Assembly (NCBI GenBank): GCA_000447245.1
Contig: AUYT01000001.1
Coordinates: 1,916,001 to 1,980,000 of the forward strand
Direction: 5' to 3'
Length of the DNA: 64,000 bases
DNA from: a candidate division Zixibacteria bacterium RBG-1
Lineage (GTDB): Bacteria > Zixibacteria > MSB-5A5 > DSPP01 > RBG-1
Shown piece after piece: positions 52,021-61,046 of this stretch. The translations under genes and the position numbers were made by a program. The notes under the pieces are model-generated. The model was not told where the DNA came from. It saw nothing but the letters and a program-made list of their open reading frames with translations, and did no database searches. Position 1 is the first letter of the stretch. Every line of letters begins with the position of its first letter.

Positions 52021-52302
52021 TTAAGCATGATTTATCTGTTCTAAAAATCCCGGCAGATATTTTTCCAAAATGGCCCGGTTTAAAGATAAATAAAAATACT
52101 GCCCCTCTTTTCTCTTTAAAACCAGACCGGATTCCTTTAAGATACGATAATGATGAGATAGGGCCGGCTGGGTTAATTTGAAGGTATGGTTTATCTGGGT
52201 ACAGCCCACCTCCCCATTTTGAGCCAGAAGCTTGATTATCTCAAGTCTGGTTTCTTCGCCTAAAGCCTTGAAGATTTGAGAAAGTCGTTCTGTTTTACCC
52301 AT
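52021..52302 (-). CDS. ArsR-family winged-helix repressor (minus strand)
   Basis: About 93 residues: ALGEETRLEIIKLLAQNGEV, TQPALSHHYRILKESGLVL and KEGQYFYLSL are the ArsR HTH_5 helix-turn-helix and wing. Only one Cys (VGCTQI), not the CxC of classical ArsR, so the effector is unclear. ATG 52302 chosen over an upstream TTG at 52329. First gene of the run through peroxiredoxin, bshCAB1, tRNA-Sec and selAB (15 bases to the next gene), so a likely regulator of it. Confidence 0.88.
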   Translation of the reverse strand: MGKTERLSQIFKALGEETRLEIIKLLAQNGEVGCTQINHTFKLTQPALSHHYRILKESGLVLKRKEGQYFYLSLNRAILEKYLPGFLEQINHA

Positions 52303-52415
52303 ATAAATAGTTTTAAAACCGTTTAACAATTTACGAAATCAAAAGAGGGTTTGTCAATTCCTTTTAATTAAAATATTAGAAAAACATTAAACAAATCAAA
52401 CTTTCTGACGTATCA

Positions 52416-52439
52416 ATATATAGCAAAATGTGCATATAT
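52416..52439. promoter_or_regulatory. Candidate ArsR operator between divergent arsR genes
   Basis: Imperfect inverted repeat ATATATAGC...GCATATAT with a 7-nt centre, in the 167-base gap between two divergent ArsR genes. AT-rich dyads of this kind are common ArsR/SmtB sites. Neighbouring -10-like TATA boxes would be covered by a bound repressor. Confidence 0.4.
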
Positions 52440-52469
52440 CTATATCAAATATTTAACTGAAGGATTGAT

Positions 52470-52763
52470 ATGAAACCAGAAAAACTTAAAAACCCTTTAA
52501 AGGCCTTAGCCGACCCGACCCGGCTGAAAATATTACTTATGCTGGAGGGGAAACCTAGACCAGTTTCAGAAATAGTGGATTTTTTTAATCTCTCCCAACC
52601 CACCATCTCCAGACATTTGTCTGTCCTGAAAAATGTCGGTCTGGTAAAAGACAAAAGAGCCGGTCAAAAGGTAGTTTATAGCTTAGATACCCAAAAGGTC
52701 CAAGAAATCTGCTTGGGTATCTGCGCCTGTTTTGACTGCTGTAAAGTTAAGGTCCAGAAATAG
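52470..52763 (+). CDS. arsR: ArsR-family repressor with C-terminal cysteine cluster
   Basis: 97 residues. HTH core: LKALADPTRLKILLMLEG, LSQPTISRHLSVLKNVGLV, wing KDKRAGQKVVYSL. The C-terminus has CLGICACFDCC, five Cys able to bind As(III) or a soft metal, placed differently from the classical alpha-3 CxC but like other convergently evolved ArsR sensors. GAAGGA precedes the ATG. The arsM gene follows after 32 bases; arsenic-responsive control of arsM is likely. Confidence 0.9.
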   Translation: MKPEKLKNPLKALADPTRLKILLMLEGKPRPVSEIVDFFNLSQPTISRHLSVLKNVGLVKDKRAGQKVVYSLDTQKVQEICLGICACFDCCKVKVQK

Positions 52764-52795
52764 ATTTAAAAATCTAATTAGAAAGGAGGTTCCGT

Positions 52796-53593
52796 ATGGC
52801 AAACAATCGGAATCATATAATTTATCAAGCGGTTCGTCAACACTATGGAGAGGTAGCTAAGCGTGGCGCAAGTGCTTCATGCTGTGCGAAAACTTCATCT
52901 GGCTGTGGAGATCAAACCGTATCAACTGTTTCTGAAGGTTTGGGTTATTCAGCTGAAGAAGTTACCGCAGTTCCAGAAGGAGCAAATCTAGGCCTGGGGT
53001 CTGGGAACCCTGTTGCTGTTGCAAAGCTGAGATCTGGCGAGATTGTTCTGGACTTGGGAAGCGGCGCAGGTTTTGACTGTTTTCTGGCGGCAAAACAAGT
53101 GGGAGAGTCTGGACATGTTATCGGTGTTGATATGACCCCTGAAATGGTGAATAGAGCCCGTGAGAATGCCACCAAAGGGGGCTATAGAAATGCTGAATTT
53201 CGATTGGGTGAAATTGAGAATTTGCCCTTGGCTGATGCTTCCGTAGATGTAATTATATCCAATTGTGTCATTAATCTTTCGCCTGAGAAACCAAAAGTGT
53301 TCAAGGAGGCTTTTCGAGTGCTCAAACCAGGGGGCCGTTTAGCCATTTCAGATCTGGTTGCCTCAACCCAAATTCCCCCAGAGATTCGAGAAAATTTAGC
53401 TCTTTATTGTGGATGCTTAGCAGGAGCAGTCTCCATTGAGGAGCTAGAAAAAATGGTTGAGAAAGCTGGTTTTCAGAATCTTCGCGTTAAGCCAAAAGAC
53501 CAAAGTTTGAAGTTCGAACAGGAAAAGGTCCAGGGTAGAAACATTGAAGATTATGTAATGTCAGCAACTATTGAGGCAATTAAGCCAAAATAG
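52796..53593 (+). CDS. arsM: Arsenite S-adenosylmethionine methyltransferase ArsM
   Basis: 265 residues. SAM motif I VLDLGSGAGFDCFLAAKQVG with the ArsM-type Cys, motif ISNCVINLSPEKPKVFKEAF with the second conserved Cys, and LYCGCLAGAVSIEEL with the third; these three bind As(III). The N-terminus carries a CC pair and SSGCG, as in many bacterial ArsM. It makes methylated arsenicals for detoxification. Ribosome site AAAGGAGGTT is ideal. Convergent with the next gene across 53 bases containing the 12-base palindrome GTCCGGCCGGAC. Confidence 0.95.
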   Translation: MANNRNHIIYQAVRQHYGEVAKRGASASCCAKTSSGCGDQTVSTVSEGLGYSAEEVTAVPEGANLGLGSGNPVAVAKLRSGEIVLDLGSGAGFDCFLAAKQVGESGHVIGVDMTPEMVNRARENATKGGYRNAEFRLGEIENLPLADASVDVIISNCVINLSPEKPKVFKEAFRVLKPGGRLAISDLVASTQIPPEIRENLALYCGCLAGAVSIEELEKMVEKAGFQNLRVKPKDQSLKFEQEKVQGRNIEDYVMSATIEAIKPK

Positions 53594-53646
53594 AACTGAT
53601 CAATGCTAGAACCTAGTAGAAAAGTAAGCTAAATTGTCCGGCCGGA

Positions 53647-54588
53647 CTAAAGTTTTCTTAAATACAGGAACAAGCTTCCCAAAAATAAATAGGGTAAAAT
53701 GTCCAAGCTATGGAGGACTAAGCCGAAGCTCAGAGCTTCGGTTTTATGGACATTAAAAAAGGATAACCCCAATATGGTAGCTACCTGAAAGGTGCCGATG
53801 TTGCCCGGCGTCAGGGGAAACATCATCATCAAGGCATTGATTATGATTATCACCACCGCTGACCAAGCCGGTATTTTAAAATCAAAGGCCAAAAGCAAGA
53901 AAGTAACCACTGCAATCTGAGACAGCCAGGACAGAATTGAAAACAGGGTTACCAGCACTATGTGTTTTGAACTTTTGAGCATCTGCAAGCCCTGCGAAAA
54001 GGAGTGTGAGATTTGGTCGATTTTTTCGGTGACTTTATGGGGGAATTTATCCTTTAACTTTGAAAAAAGCTTCTGATTGTGAGTTAAAAAATATAAGAAA
54101 GCCAACCCCAGACTGACGCTAATGGCTAGCGTGTATTCCCCTCTGATTAACCAGCTGGGAAAGGCAAACATATAAGAAACCACTATCATCAATAAAAGAA
54201 GACTCAACCCGTCAAAAACCACTTCTAAGGCAATGCTGGCAAAAGAGGAGGCTTTGGCTAAGTTTTGCTTTTTACTCAACATAAAGGAGCGGGCTACCTG
54301 TCCGGTCAGAGCCGGTAAAATTACGTTGACCATCCAGCCCAAACAATATAAAGAAAAAATTTCCCGCACCGGAATTTTTTTGACCGGGTCTAAAATAAAT
54401 TTCCAGCGCAGGCTTTTGGCCAGAGGAATCATGAATTCAAAAAATAATGCCAGAAGTAAGAATTTTAAGTCGATGCGACCTAAAGTTTTAATTAGTTCAT
54501 TTAAATTTACGTCATAAAAACTGACCAACAAAAATGTTACCGCAATTATGGCTCCCCAAAATCTTTTGCTTTTATAAATTTTTTTCAT
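53647..54588 (-). CDS. UPF0104/AglD-type (lysylphosphatidylglycerol synthase transmembrane family) membrane protein
   Basis: 313 residues, about 8 membrane helices. Family pattern: LLALFFEFMIPLAKSLRWKF near 42-61, ALTGQVARSFMLSK near 95, and MMMFPLTPGNIGTFQVATIL near 255-275 (PGNIGTFQ is the signature). Probably a lipid or lipid-linked sugar flippase-like protein. It lacks the soluble synthase domain of MprF. Last in the Bat gene block, 74 bases after the TPR-SH3 gene. Confidence 0.85.
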   Translation of the reverse strand: MKKIYKSKRFWGAIIAVTFLLVSFYDVNLNELIKTLGRIDLKFLLLALFFEFMIPLAKSLRWKFILDPVKKIPVREIFSLYCLGWMVNVILPALTGQVARSFMLSKKQNLAKASSFASIALEVVFDGLSLLLLMIVVSYMFAFPSWLIRGEYTLAISVSLGLAFLYFLTHNQKLFSKLKDKFPHKVTEKIDQISHSFSQGLQMLKSSKHIVLVTLFSILSWLSQIAVVTFLLLAFDFKIPAWSAVVIIIINALMMMFPLTPGNIGTFQVATILGLSFFNVHKTEALSFGLVLHSLDILPYLFLGSLFLYLRKL

Positions 54589-54662
54589 GGGTCAAACTAA
54601 AAGCCAGTGTGCCTAAAATTAGCTTAAAAATGTAGGTGTGTCAATAAAATGATTTAGAAAAT

Positions 54663-55418
54663 TTATATCTTTTCCACGCTGGCTTTGGGAAGCCAACCTT
54701 TGGCGCCATTTGGAAGTGCTGCTAAATACCAATCATCTTTCTCCTGCTCTATTTTTAATTCTAATCCCTCATGCCCGGTAAATTGCAGAGTGAACTCCTT
54801 GGCCGGGCCGCTGTACACCTCGACGGCAGAAGAAGTGACCACTGCCTCCTGCCACTGGCTATCTCTGGAGATTTTAATAGTAGCAAAGAGGATAAGGACC
54901 AAGAAGAAAGCCAAAAATACTGCCAAACCTCTTTTGATAATTTTTTCTCTTTTAAAAAATGTAACAATACCCAGAGAGGCTGAGCCAAGGTAAAACAAGA
55001 AAGTCAAAAAAGTAAACTCATTGACGGTTCCCCAATTCAAAGTTTTATCTATAAAGGCAGAGGAGAAATTGGACGAACTTTTTATTTTATCTAGGACAAA
55101 AAGCCGGCTATAACTCAGGTTGGTAGCAATATCACTATCGCGAGGCGACAGCCTCTGGGCTTTTCTGTAATAAAGAATGGCTTTCCCCAGCTGTTTGTCT
55201 CTAAAATAGGCGTTTCCTAGGTTATAATAAACTGTGGCATCTTTTATGCCTCGGTTCAGTAATTGCTGATAGGCTTGGATAGCGGATTTGAAATTACTGG
55301 AGTCGTAATAGCGGTTGCCTTTCTGGAAAAGTTCCGTAGAATTCTCCTGGCTATAAAGCAGATTGGGGCAAATTAGCAGAAGAACCAGTGCTAATATTTG
55401 GGATATATTTTTCAGCAT
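54663..55418 (-). CDS. batE: BatE-like TPR protein with bacterial SH3 domain
   Basis: 251 residues. Signal peptide (1-22), two to three TPRs (about 28-110: NRYYDSSNFKSAIQAYQQLL, VYYNLGNAYFRDKQLGKAIL), two membrane helices (about 135-155, 165-180) and a C-terminal SH3-like domain with VYSGPAKEF (about 195-250). This is the BatE layout. It faces the periplasm and may hold peptidoglycan or Bat partners. 18 bases after batD. Confidence 0.85.
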   Translation of the reverse strand: MLKNISQILALVLLLICPNLLYSQENSTELFQKGNRYYDSSNFKSAIQAYQQLLNRGIKDATVYYNLGNAYFRDKQLGKAILYYRKAQRLSPRDSDIATNLSYSRLFVLDKIKSSSNFSSAFIDKTLNWGTVNEFTFLTFLFYLGSASLGIVTFFKREKIIKRGLAVFLAFFLVLILFATIKISRDSQWQEAVVTSSAVEVYSGPAKEFTLQFTGHEGLELKIEQEKDDWYLAALPNGAKGWLPKASVEKI

Positions 55419-55435
55419 AGTTTTAAATTATTTGA

Positions 55436-57262
55436 TTAACGCGACCATTTCTCTTCTAATGCTATCAAGGCTTGGGAAGCTTTCTGATAGAAACTTTCCA
55501 TCTCCATCCTTTCATAAGATGTCGGTGCAAAACGGGCAAAATCACAACTGTTTAAAATTTCTATTACCTGGTTAATCTGTTGTTCATCAAACTTTTTTAA
55601 AATCAGTTCCCGCTGAATATCCTCTTTTGACAGAGAGGCCGGGGGTAAATTTAATTTATCCCCTAAATAGCCTGAAATGGCCTTGGCAATTTCGGCGTGA
55701 AATTCTTTTCCATTATTTTCTGCTAATAGTCGGTTCGAGGCTTCCAATCTTTTTTGGGCTAATTTGGCGGCTCGTTTGTTTCGGACATAACTTACATCGG
55801 TCTGTAATTTTTCTAGATGATTTCTATATCTCCAGGTAAAACCCAGCGCCAACAGAGGCAAAAGCTGCAAAGCTATGAACCAGGGTTTTTTATACAAATT
55901 CGTTTCCCCCCGACTTAATTTTGGAGCCTTAGTTTTCAAATAATTGATATCTTTTACACCACCGCTTAGTTCGTTGACGGACGAAGGTAGATTAGATGCC
56001 AGGTCGGCCCCCGGCAGAACCGTTATCTCCAAAGGATTGGATTTGGTGGTTTTGTAGCTTCGACTGGACAAATCAAAATAACTAAATTCAATCGGAGGCA
56101 GTTTGAATTTTCCGGCTGTTTGGGGAAGCAAAATCTCCTCAAAAGTTTTACTGCCCTGGACCAGATAGTTATCCTTGGATATTTTTTCGGAAGTTCCGGA
56201 ATTGTAGATTCTGAAATCGGCCAGCTGAGGCAGACCAGGCTCATTTAGAGATTTTATATTCCCCGCCCCGGAAAGAGTCACTCTTAAAGTAAGGGGCTGG
56301 TTGACTTCGGTTTGTTTTTTATCCAAACTAGCTTTTAGGTTAAATTTCCCCACTGTTCCGGAAAAATTTGAAGGTTTATTGCTTTCCGGCAAGGGTAGAA
56401 TCTCCACTTCCAGAGGATTGGATTTTAAAATCTTTTCTTCCGGCTGACGCATCTGACTCAGAAGACCGGGGTCAAAAATGTCGAAGGGGTCTTTATTGAG
56501 CAGAGATTTATAATTTTCCACCAAACATTTTAAGGTTGCCGGACCGATGGTTTTTTTGCCGGCCGAAGTGGGGAAAAGAGCCATTTTAATTTCTGTCACT
56601 GCAAATTTTCTTTGGTTCCGGGTATCATAAAACTGTTTTTGCGGAGGCAAATCTTCCACCCAAAAACCGGTCAAAGCCGGAGGGGTATAATCCGGGTTTC
56701 TTAAAGTGTTTACGGCCTGGTAAAATTTTAAACTCAAAGTGACCTGCTCATTGACATAAGCTTTCCTCTTGTCTACCGATGCTTCCAGATATAAATCCTC
56801 TCCGGTCTTAGCGGTGGCCTGAGTCTTGGATGGAGTCGGAGGTTTTATTTGAGGTTGGTTAGTCGGCGGTACACTGGCTCCCTGAGTGACTGTAATATTT
56901 ATCGGATTGGTTCTATAGGTTTTCCCCTCCAGAGTTATTTCAGCCGCTTCAACGGTCAGCTGGCCGGTGGAAGTGGGAATCAAAACATAATTGAACGAGG
57001 CGGTGTAGGAAGTTTGGCCATTGACAAAAGAAAAATTTTGAGTGCGGCCGGAAGCATAGACATTGAAATTTTTCAAAACCGGCAGTTGCGGTTGAGGAAT
57101 ATTCTGAACATTGCCGGAGACCTGAATGGTTAAAACAATCTGCTCATGCAAGTCAACTTGGGTTCTGTCCACACCGGCTGAAAAGGTAATCTCTTGAGCA
57201 ACTCCTATATGAACCATCAGGAAAATGATGGCTATAAACAAAAATACAACTCTGTGCCTCAT
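55436..57262 (-). CDS. batD: BatD (oxygen-tolerance/aerotolerance protein)
   Basis: About 608 residues. Signal peptide (about 4-22), a long series of beta-sandwich Ig-like repeats (FSAGVDRTQVDLHEQIVLTI; LYLEASVDKRKAYVNEQVTL; FNLKASLDKKQTEVNQPLTL), one membrane helix near 455 and a cytosolic helical tail. The three related repeats are typical of BatD. ATG 57262 has AAAGGA ahead; the TTG at 57271 overlaps the previous gene. Function in envelope stress tolerance known only broadly. Confidence 0.9.
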   Translation of the reverse strand: MRHRVVFLFIAIIFLMVHIGVAQEITFSAGVDRTQVDLHEQIVLTIQVSGNVQNIPQPQLPVLKNFNVYASGRTQNFSFVNGQTSYTASFNYVLIPTSTGQLTVEAAEITLEGKTYRTNPINITVTQGASVPPTNQPQIKPPTPSKTQATAKTGEDLYLEASVDKRKAYVNEQVTLSLKFYQAVNTLRNPDYTPPALTGFWVEDLPPQKQFYDTRNQRKFAVTEIKMALFPTSAGKKTIGPATLKCLVENYKSLLNKDPFDIFDPGLLSQMRQPEEKILKSNPLEVEILPLPESNKPSNFSGTVGKFNLKASLDKKQTEVNQPLTLRVTLSGAGNIKSLNEPGLPQLADFRIYNSGTSEKISKDNYLVQGSKTFEEILLPQTAGKFKLPPIEFSYFDLSSRSYKTTKSNPLEITVLPGADLASNLPSSVNELSGGVKDINYLKTKAPKLSRGETNLYKKPWFIALQLLPLLALGFTWRYRNHLEKLQTDVSYVRNKRAAKLAQKRLEASNRLLAENNGKEFHAEIAKAISGYLGDKLNLPPASLSKEDIQRELILKKFDEQQINQVIEILNSCDFARFAPTSYERMEMESFYQKASQALIALEEKWSR

Positions 57263-57264
57263 TT

Positions 57265-59040
57265 TTACCAATCCTTTCCTGTAAAAGATTTTGGAGTTTT
57301 GAAAATTTTTCTATTTTTCTTCTTATTGTCCCTCTCTTTATCCTGCAGAGCATCTAAAATTCGGTCCGCCTCTTCTTTGCTCATGCCGCCGGGTGGCTTT
57401 TGAGCTAACTGCTGCTGATTCTGCTGCTCCGGCGGTTGAGGGTTTTGTTTTTGCTCTTCTCGATTTTGGGGATTTTTCTTTTGGTTTTTATCATCTGGAG
57501 CTTGGGCTTGCTGATTCTGTTTTGGTTTATCTTTATTCTGCTGATTTTTACTCTGAGGTTGTTTCTGCTGGTTTTTCTTTTCCTGTAATTTCTTTTTTGT
57601 ATATTCCAAATTATATTTGGCATCTTCATCATTAGGATTAATTTCTAAGCATTTTTTATAGGCTTCAATGGCTTCCGGGTATTTATCCAGGCGGTAAAAG
57701 GTATTCCCTAGGTTGTAGTAAATTTGAGCTTGATTCATATCCGGTGTACCCTGCAAGGACTTTTGATAATTTTGCAAAGCCCCTTCCCATTGTTTTTGCT
57801 GATGTAAGGAATTGCCTAAGTTATACCTTATTTCCGGCGAGTCCGGTTTTTCGATTCCGGCTTGGTTATAGAAGTCCAGAGCTTTCTGGAAATCACCTTT
57901 CTTATACATCTGATTACCTTTATTATTTAAAGAGGAATAGGGATCTCCCCAAGCTAGACCACCGAGTGCCAACAGGAAGAGTAGAGTTGTCGCTCCAACT
58001 TTGGCCAAATTTCCAATAGTTATTGGCATTCTTGGTATAATTTTTCGGCGGTCGGAAATGAAAAATTCAGCTATCAACAGAATCAAACCCAAAAACAAGA
58101 AAAATTGGTATCTTTCTTCATATTGAATCATCAGATTCCCCTGCAACTCTTTTTTCTCCATACCGGAAACCTCGTTATAGATTTGGTCTAACTCCATCTC
58201 TCCGGTGGTGGCCTGATAATATTTACCGCCAGTTTTTAGGGCAATCTCCTGTAAGGTGCCCTGGTCCAGCCTGCTTAAAACTACGTTTCCTTGCTCATCT
58301 TTTTTAAAGCCACCTAAAAGTCCACCTTCATTTTGTATCGGAATCGGCTCCCCCGCTTCTGTGCCAACACCAATGGTATAAATTTTTATTCCTTCTTTGG
58401 TTGCTTCTTCGGCTGCTCCTAAGGGGTCGCTTTCGCCAGTGTCCTCTCCGTCGGTCAATAATATTAGAACCTTATGTTTTTTCTCTTTCTGATTGAATCC
58501 TAAAATGGAAGTGCGCATGGCCTCTCCAATGGCCGTGCCAGGTTTGGGAACTACCCCAATATCCACATTGTCCAAGAACATTTGAGCCGCCTTATAATCC
58601 ATTGTCAAAGGGCAGAAGATGAAGGCCGATCCAGCAAAGACTACAATGCCCACTCTATCTCCTTTTAATTTGTCCAAAAGACCGTTGACTTCCTGTTTGG
58701 CTTTGCTAAGCCGGTTGGGCCGGATGTCTGTGGCTGACATGGAAGCGGAAACATCTATGGCTATTAAGATGTCGATACCTTCTCTGGTCATTGTAACCAG
58801 GCGTGTCCCCCATTGGGGGCGAGCTAAAGCTAATATTAAAAAGAAAACCGATAAGATCAGGAGATATTTTTTCAAATTATATTTTTGAACAGAATGAGAT
58901 TCTTCTAATTTGCAAATTAACTCTAAATTCCCGAATCTGGCTTTGGCTTTCTGTTTTTTCTTCTCAGCCCATTTATAGAATACCCACAAGGCGGGCAACA
59001 AGAATAAACCGTATAGGAAATAATTGGCTCCGAATTTCAT
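57265..59040 (-). CDS. Fused BatB-BatC: VWA-domain membrane protein with TPRs and low-complexity tail
   Basis: 591 residues. N-terminal helices (5-22, 58-73), VWA domain with MIDAS D96-x-S98-x-S100 (IAIDVSASMSATD), third helix near 310, then helix near 345 followed by TPRs (about 360-480: NKGNQMYKKGDFQKALDFYN, IYYNLGNTFYRLDKYPEAIE). From about 485 to 560 it is rich in Gln, Asn, Lys and Pro. BatB and BatC are separate proteins in Bacteroides; here they form one chain. The fusion is supported by one uninterrupted frame. Confidence 0.88.
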   Translation of the reverse strand: MKFGANYFLYGLFLLPALWVFYKWAEKKKQKAKARFGNLELICKLEESHSVQKYNLKKYLLILSVFFLILALARPQWGTRLVTMTREGIDILIAIDVSASMSATDIRPNRLSKAKQEVNGLLDKLKGDRVGIVVFAGSAFIFCPLTMDYKAAQMFLDNVDIGVVPKPGTAIGEAMRTSILGFNQKEKKHKVLILLTDGEDTGESDPLGAAEEATKEGIKIYTIGVGTEAGEPIPIQNEGGLLGGFKKDEQGNVVLSRLDQGTLQEIALKTGGKYYQATTGEMELDQIYNEVSGMEKKELQGNLMIQYEERYQFFLFLGLILLIAEFFISDRRKIIPRMPITIGNLAKVGATTLLFLLALGGLAWGDPYSSLNNKGNQMYKKGDFQKALDFYNQAGIEKPDSPEIRYNLGNSLHQQKQWEGALQNYQKSLQGTPDMNQAQIYYNLGNTFYRLDKYPEAIEAYKKCLEINPNDEDAKYNLEYTKKKLQEKKNQQKQPQSKNQQNKDKPKQNQQAQAPDDKNQKKNPQNREEQKQNPQPPEQQNQQQLAQKPPGGMSKEEADRILDALQDKERDNKKKNRKIFKTPKSFTGKDW

Positions 59041-59041
59041 A

Positions 59042-60034
59042 TCAGGGTATCTTTCTGAATTTGGTGTTAGACAAAAAGATTTCCGCTAAAACCGCTCCCA
59101 GTCCTAAATAAAGCCAGAAGGGAAAAAGTTCATTATACTGGGTATATTCTTTAACTTTAATTTTGGTTTTTTCCATCTCACTAATCTGCTTGTAAATGGT
59201 AGCCAGCCCCTTTTCATCTTTAGCCCGGAAATACTGGCCCCCGGTTATTCCAGCTATTTTTTTCATGGTCACTTCATCTATCTCATTGGGGATATACACA
59301 TATCTTTTCCCAAAATTGGGGTCATCTATGGGATACAAAGCCATCCCCGGCTTTCCAGCTCCTATGGTGTAGATTTTTATATTCTGGGCTTGCGCCAGCT
59401 GGGCTGCGGTCACCGGGTCAATTTCTCCGGCATTGTTGATGCCGTCCGTCAATAAAATTATCACTTTGCTTTTAGCTGTGGAGTGCCGGAGTCGATTGAT
59501 GGCATTGCCTAACCCCAAACCAATGGCGGTTCCATCTTCAATTAATCCAAAATCAACCCGGTCAATAAAATTCAAAAGTACTCCATAATCTAAAGTCAAG
59601 GGGCACTGGGTAAAGCTTTCTTTGGCAAAAATCACCAGTCCCACCCGGTTGGATTTCTGGTCCAAAACGAACTGTTTTAAAACTTCTTTGGCTACATACA
59701 GACGGTTGTAGGGCTTGAAATCTTCGGCTTTCATACTGCCGGAGATATCGACCGCCAGCATTATATCAATCCCCTCTGATGAAACCTCCTGGCTTTTTCG
59801 GCCCATCTGCGGGCGGGCCATGGCCAAAGATAAAAATACAATAACTAAGATACGCAAAATTGGAAGTATACTTCTCCTTTTAACCCAGGCAGAAACTTTG
59901 ACCTTTTTTAGCTGACTTAAATCTGAGAATTGTAAGCTGGAGTTCCTGATTTTTCTTTTTCGGAAATAGAAATAAATCATGGGCGGCACCGCTAAAAGTA
60001 ACAACAGCCAATGGGGAGAAACAAATTTAAACAT
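59042..60034 (-). CDS. batA: BatA, VWA-domain membrane protein
   Basis: 330 residues. Two N-terminal helices (about 8-24, 55-72), VWA domain with complete MIDAS start D96-x-S98-x-S100 (AVDISGSMKAED) and VIILLTDGINNAGE, and a C-terminal helix near 310. It parallels BatB residue for residue at the MIDAS, showing an old duplication. Overlaps the DUF4381-like gene by 8 bases and precedes batB by 1 base. Confidence 0.92.
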   Translation of the reverse strand: MFKFVSPHWLLLLLAVPPMIYFYFRKRKIRNSSLQFSDLSQLKKVKVSAWVKRRSILPILRILVIVFLSLAMARPQMGRKSQEVSSEGIDIMLAVDISGSMKAEDFKPYNRLYVAKEVLKQFVLDQKSNRVGLVIFAKESFTQCPLTLDYGVLLNFIDRVDFGLIEDGTAIGLGLGNAINRLRHSTAKSKVIILLTDGINNAGEIDPVTAAQLAQAQNIKIYTIGAGKPGMALYPIDDPNFGKRYVYIPNEIDEVTMKKIAGITGGQYFRAKDEKGLATIYKQISEMEKTKIKVKEYTQYNELFPFWLYLGLGAVLAEIFLSNTKFRKIP

Positions 60035-61013
60035 GCCCTACCTCCAGTAGCTGTTCCTGTTTTTGAGACAACTCTGTTGGTTCTGCTGGAATAGTCTCTT
60101 TCACTAAATTATACACCGTTTCCCAATCCTCTTCGGTTTTCTTTTGAGCCGGGATGTATTTTGCAAATTTCACCAGATCAGACTCAGCCAAAAAATTTAA
60201 AAACCTGTCTTTTATATTTTGCTCTAAAACTCCATTTTTCAACTCGGCTTTGATTTCTTCGCTGGTTCTGTCTATACAGGCCAGATTGAACCTGTTTTCC
60301 ATATATTTGCGTAATATTTCCGAGAGCCCGAAATAATACTCTTTGACTTTTCCGGTATTGACTAAATCTGTTTTTCTCAAATTTTCCAATTCTTGTAACG
60401 CTACTTCCCAGGCCGGCCGTTTGATTTCTAGTTCTACTACTACGGGTTTTCTCCTGATGAAATTGCGATAATACCAATATCCCGTGGCTGCTGAGATTAA
60501 CAATCCTATTAGAATAATGTAAATCCAGATACTTCCCGGTATTTCCCAGGGTGGTTTTAAACCTCTGATATCATCCGTATCCGTGGCTTTTTTGGGGACG
60601 GACTTGACTTCAATTGATATGCTGTCTGACAAAACCCATTTGGGGATTCCCTGCTCATCTTGATAGATTATGGCTAAGGGAGGGATTGCGAATTTGCCGG
60701 TGTTGAATGTGGTAATTATATATTCGGTCTTATTGATAATTTGCTTTTTACTTTTTTGCTCCGGATAGGTTTTTACGTCTTGGACCTCAAATTCCCCTAG
60801 CCGACTACCCAAATCCAAAGGCAGAAGTTTTGCTTTAGGATTATACTTAATGGTTAGGCTGTATTTAATTCTGTCGCCGATGGCAATCGAGTTTCTATCG
60901 ACTTTAGATTGAACCGAAACCGGCTGTTTTTCCGCTAAAATGAGAGAAAAACTACCCAATAACAGCCAGATTAACCCAATTACCCTCAGCTTCCGCAATT
61001 TTATAAATTTCAT
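60027..61013 (-). CDS. BatD-like/DUF4381-type membrane protein of the Bat operon
   Basis: About 328 residues. Signal-like helix (about 10-27), one Ig-like beta-domain (VSVQSKVDRNSIAIGDRIKYSL) resembling a BatD repeat, a membrane helix (about 170-188) and a cytosolic helical domain with NTGKVKEYYFGLSEILRKYM, which is the DUF4381-type region. It looks like a shortened BatD relative. ATG 61013 used; the TTG at 61022 is an alternative. No enzymatic motif. Confidence 0.75.
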   Translation of the reverse strand: MKFIKLRKLRVIGLIWLLLGSFSLILAEKQPVSVQSKVDRNSIAIGDRIKYSLTIKYNPKAKLLPLDLGSRLGEFEVQDVKTYPEQKSKKQIINKTEYIITTFNTGKFAIPPLAIIYQDEQGIPKWVLSDSISIEVKSVPKKATDTDDIRGLKPPWEIPGSIWIYIILIGLLISAATGYWYYRNFIRRKPVVVELEIKRPAWEVALQELENLRKTDLVNTGKVKEYYFGLSEILRKYMENRFNLACIDRTSEEIKAELKNGVLEQNIKDRFLNFLAESDLVKFAKYIPAQKKTEEDWETVYNLVKETIPAEPTELSQKQEQLLEVGHV

Positions 61014-61046
61014 TTTTCTCAAAAATTCGAAATTTCCTAAAACGCT

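Noticed and set aside
53636-53647. Perfect palindrome GTCCGGCCGGAC at the 3' junction of arsM and the UPF0104 gene
   Set aside because: It could form a hairpin at the convergent gene ends but leaves no loop bases and no T-run follows on either strand, so I do not call it a terminator.
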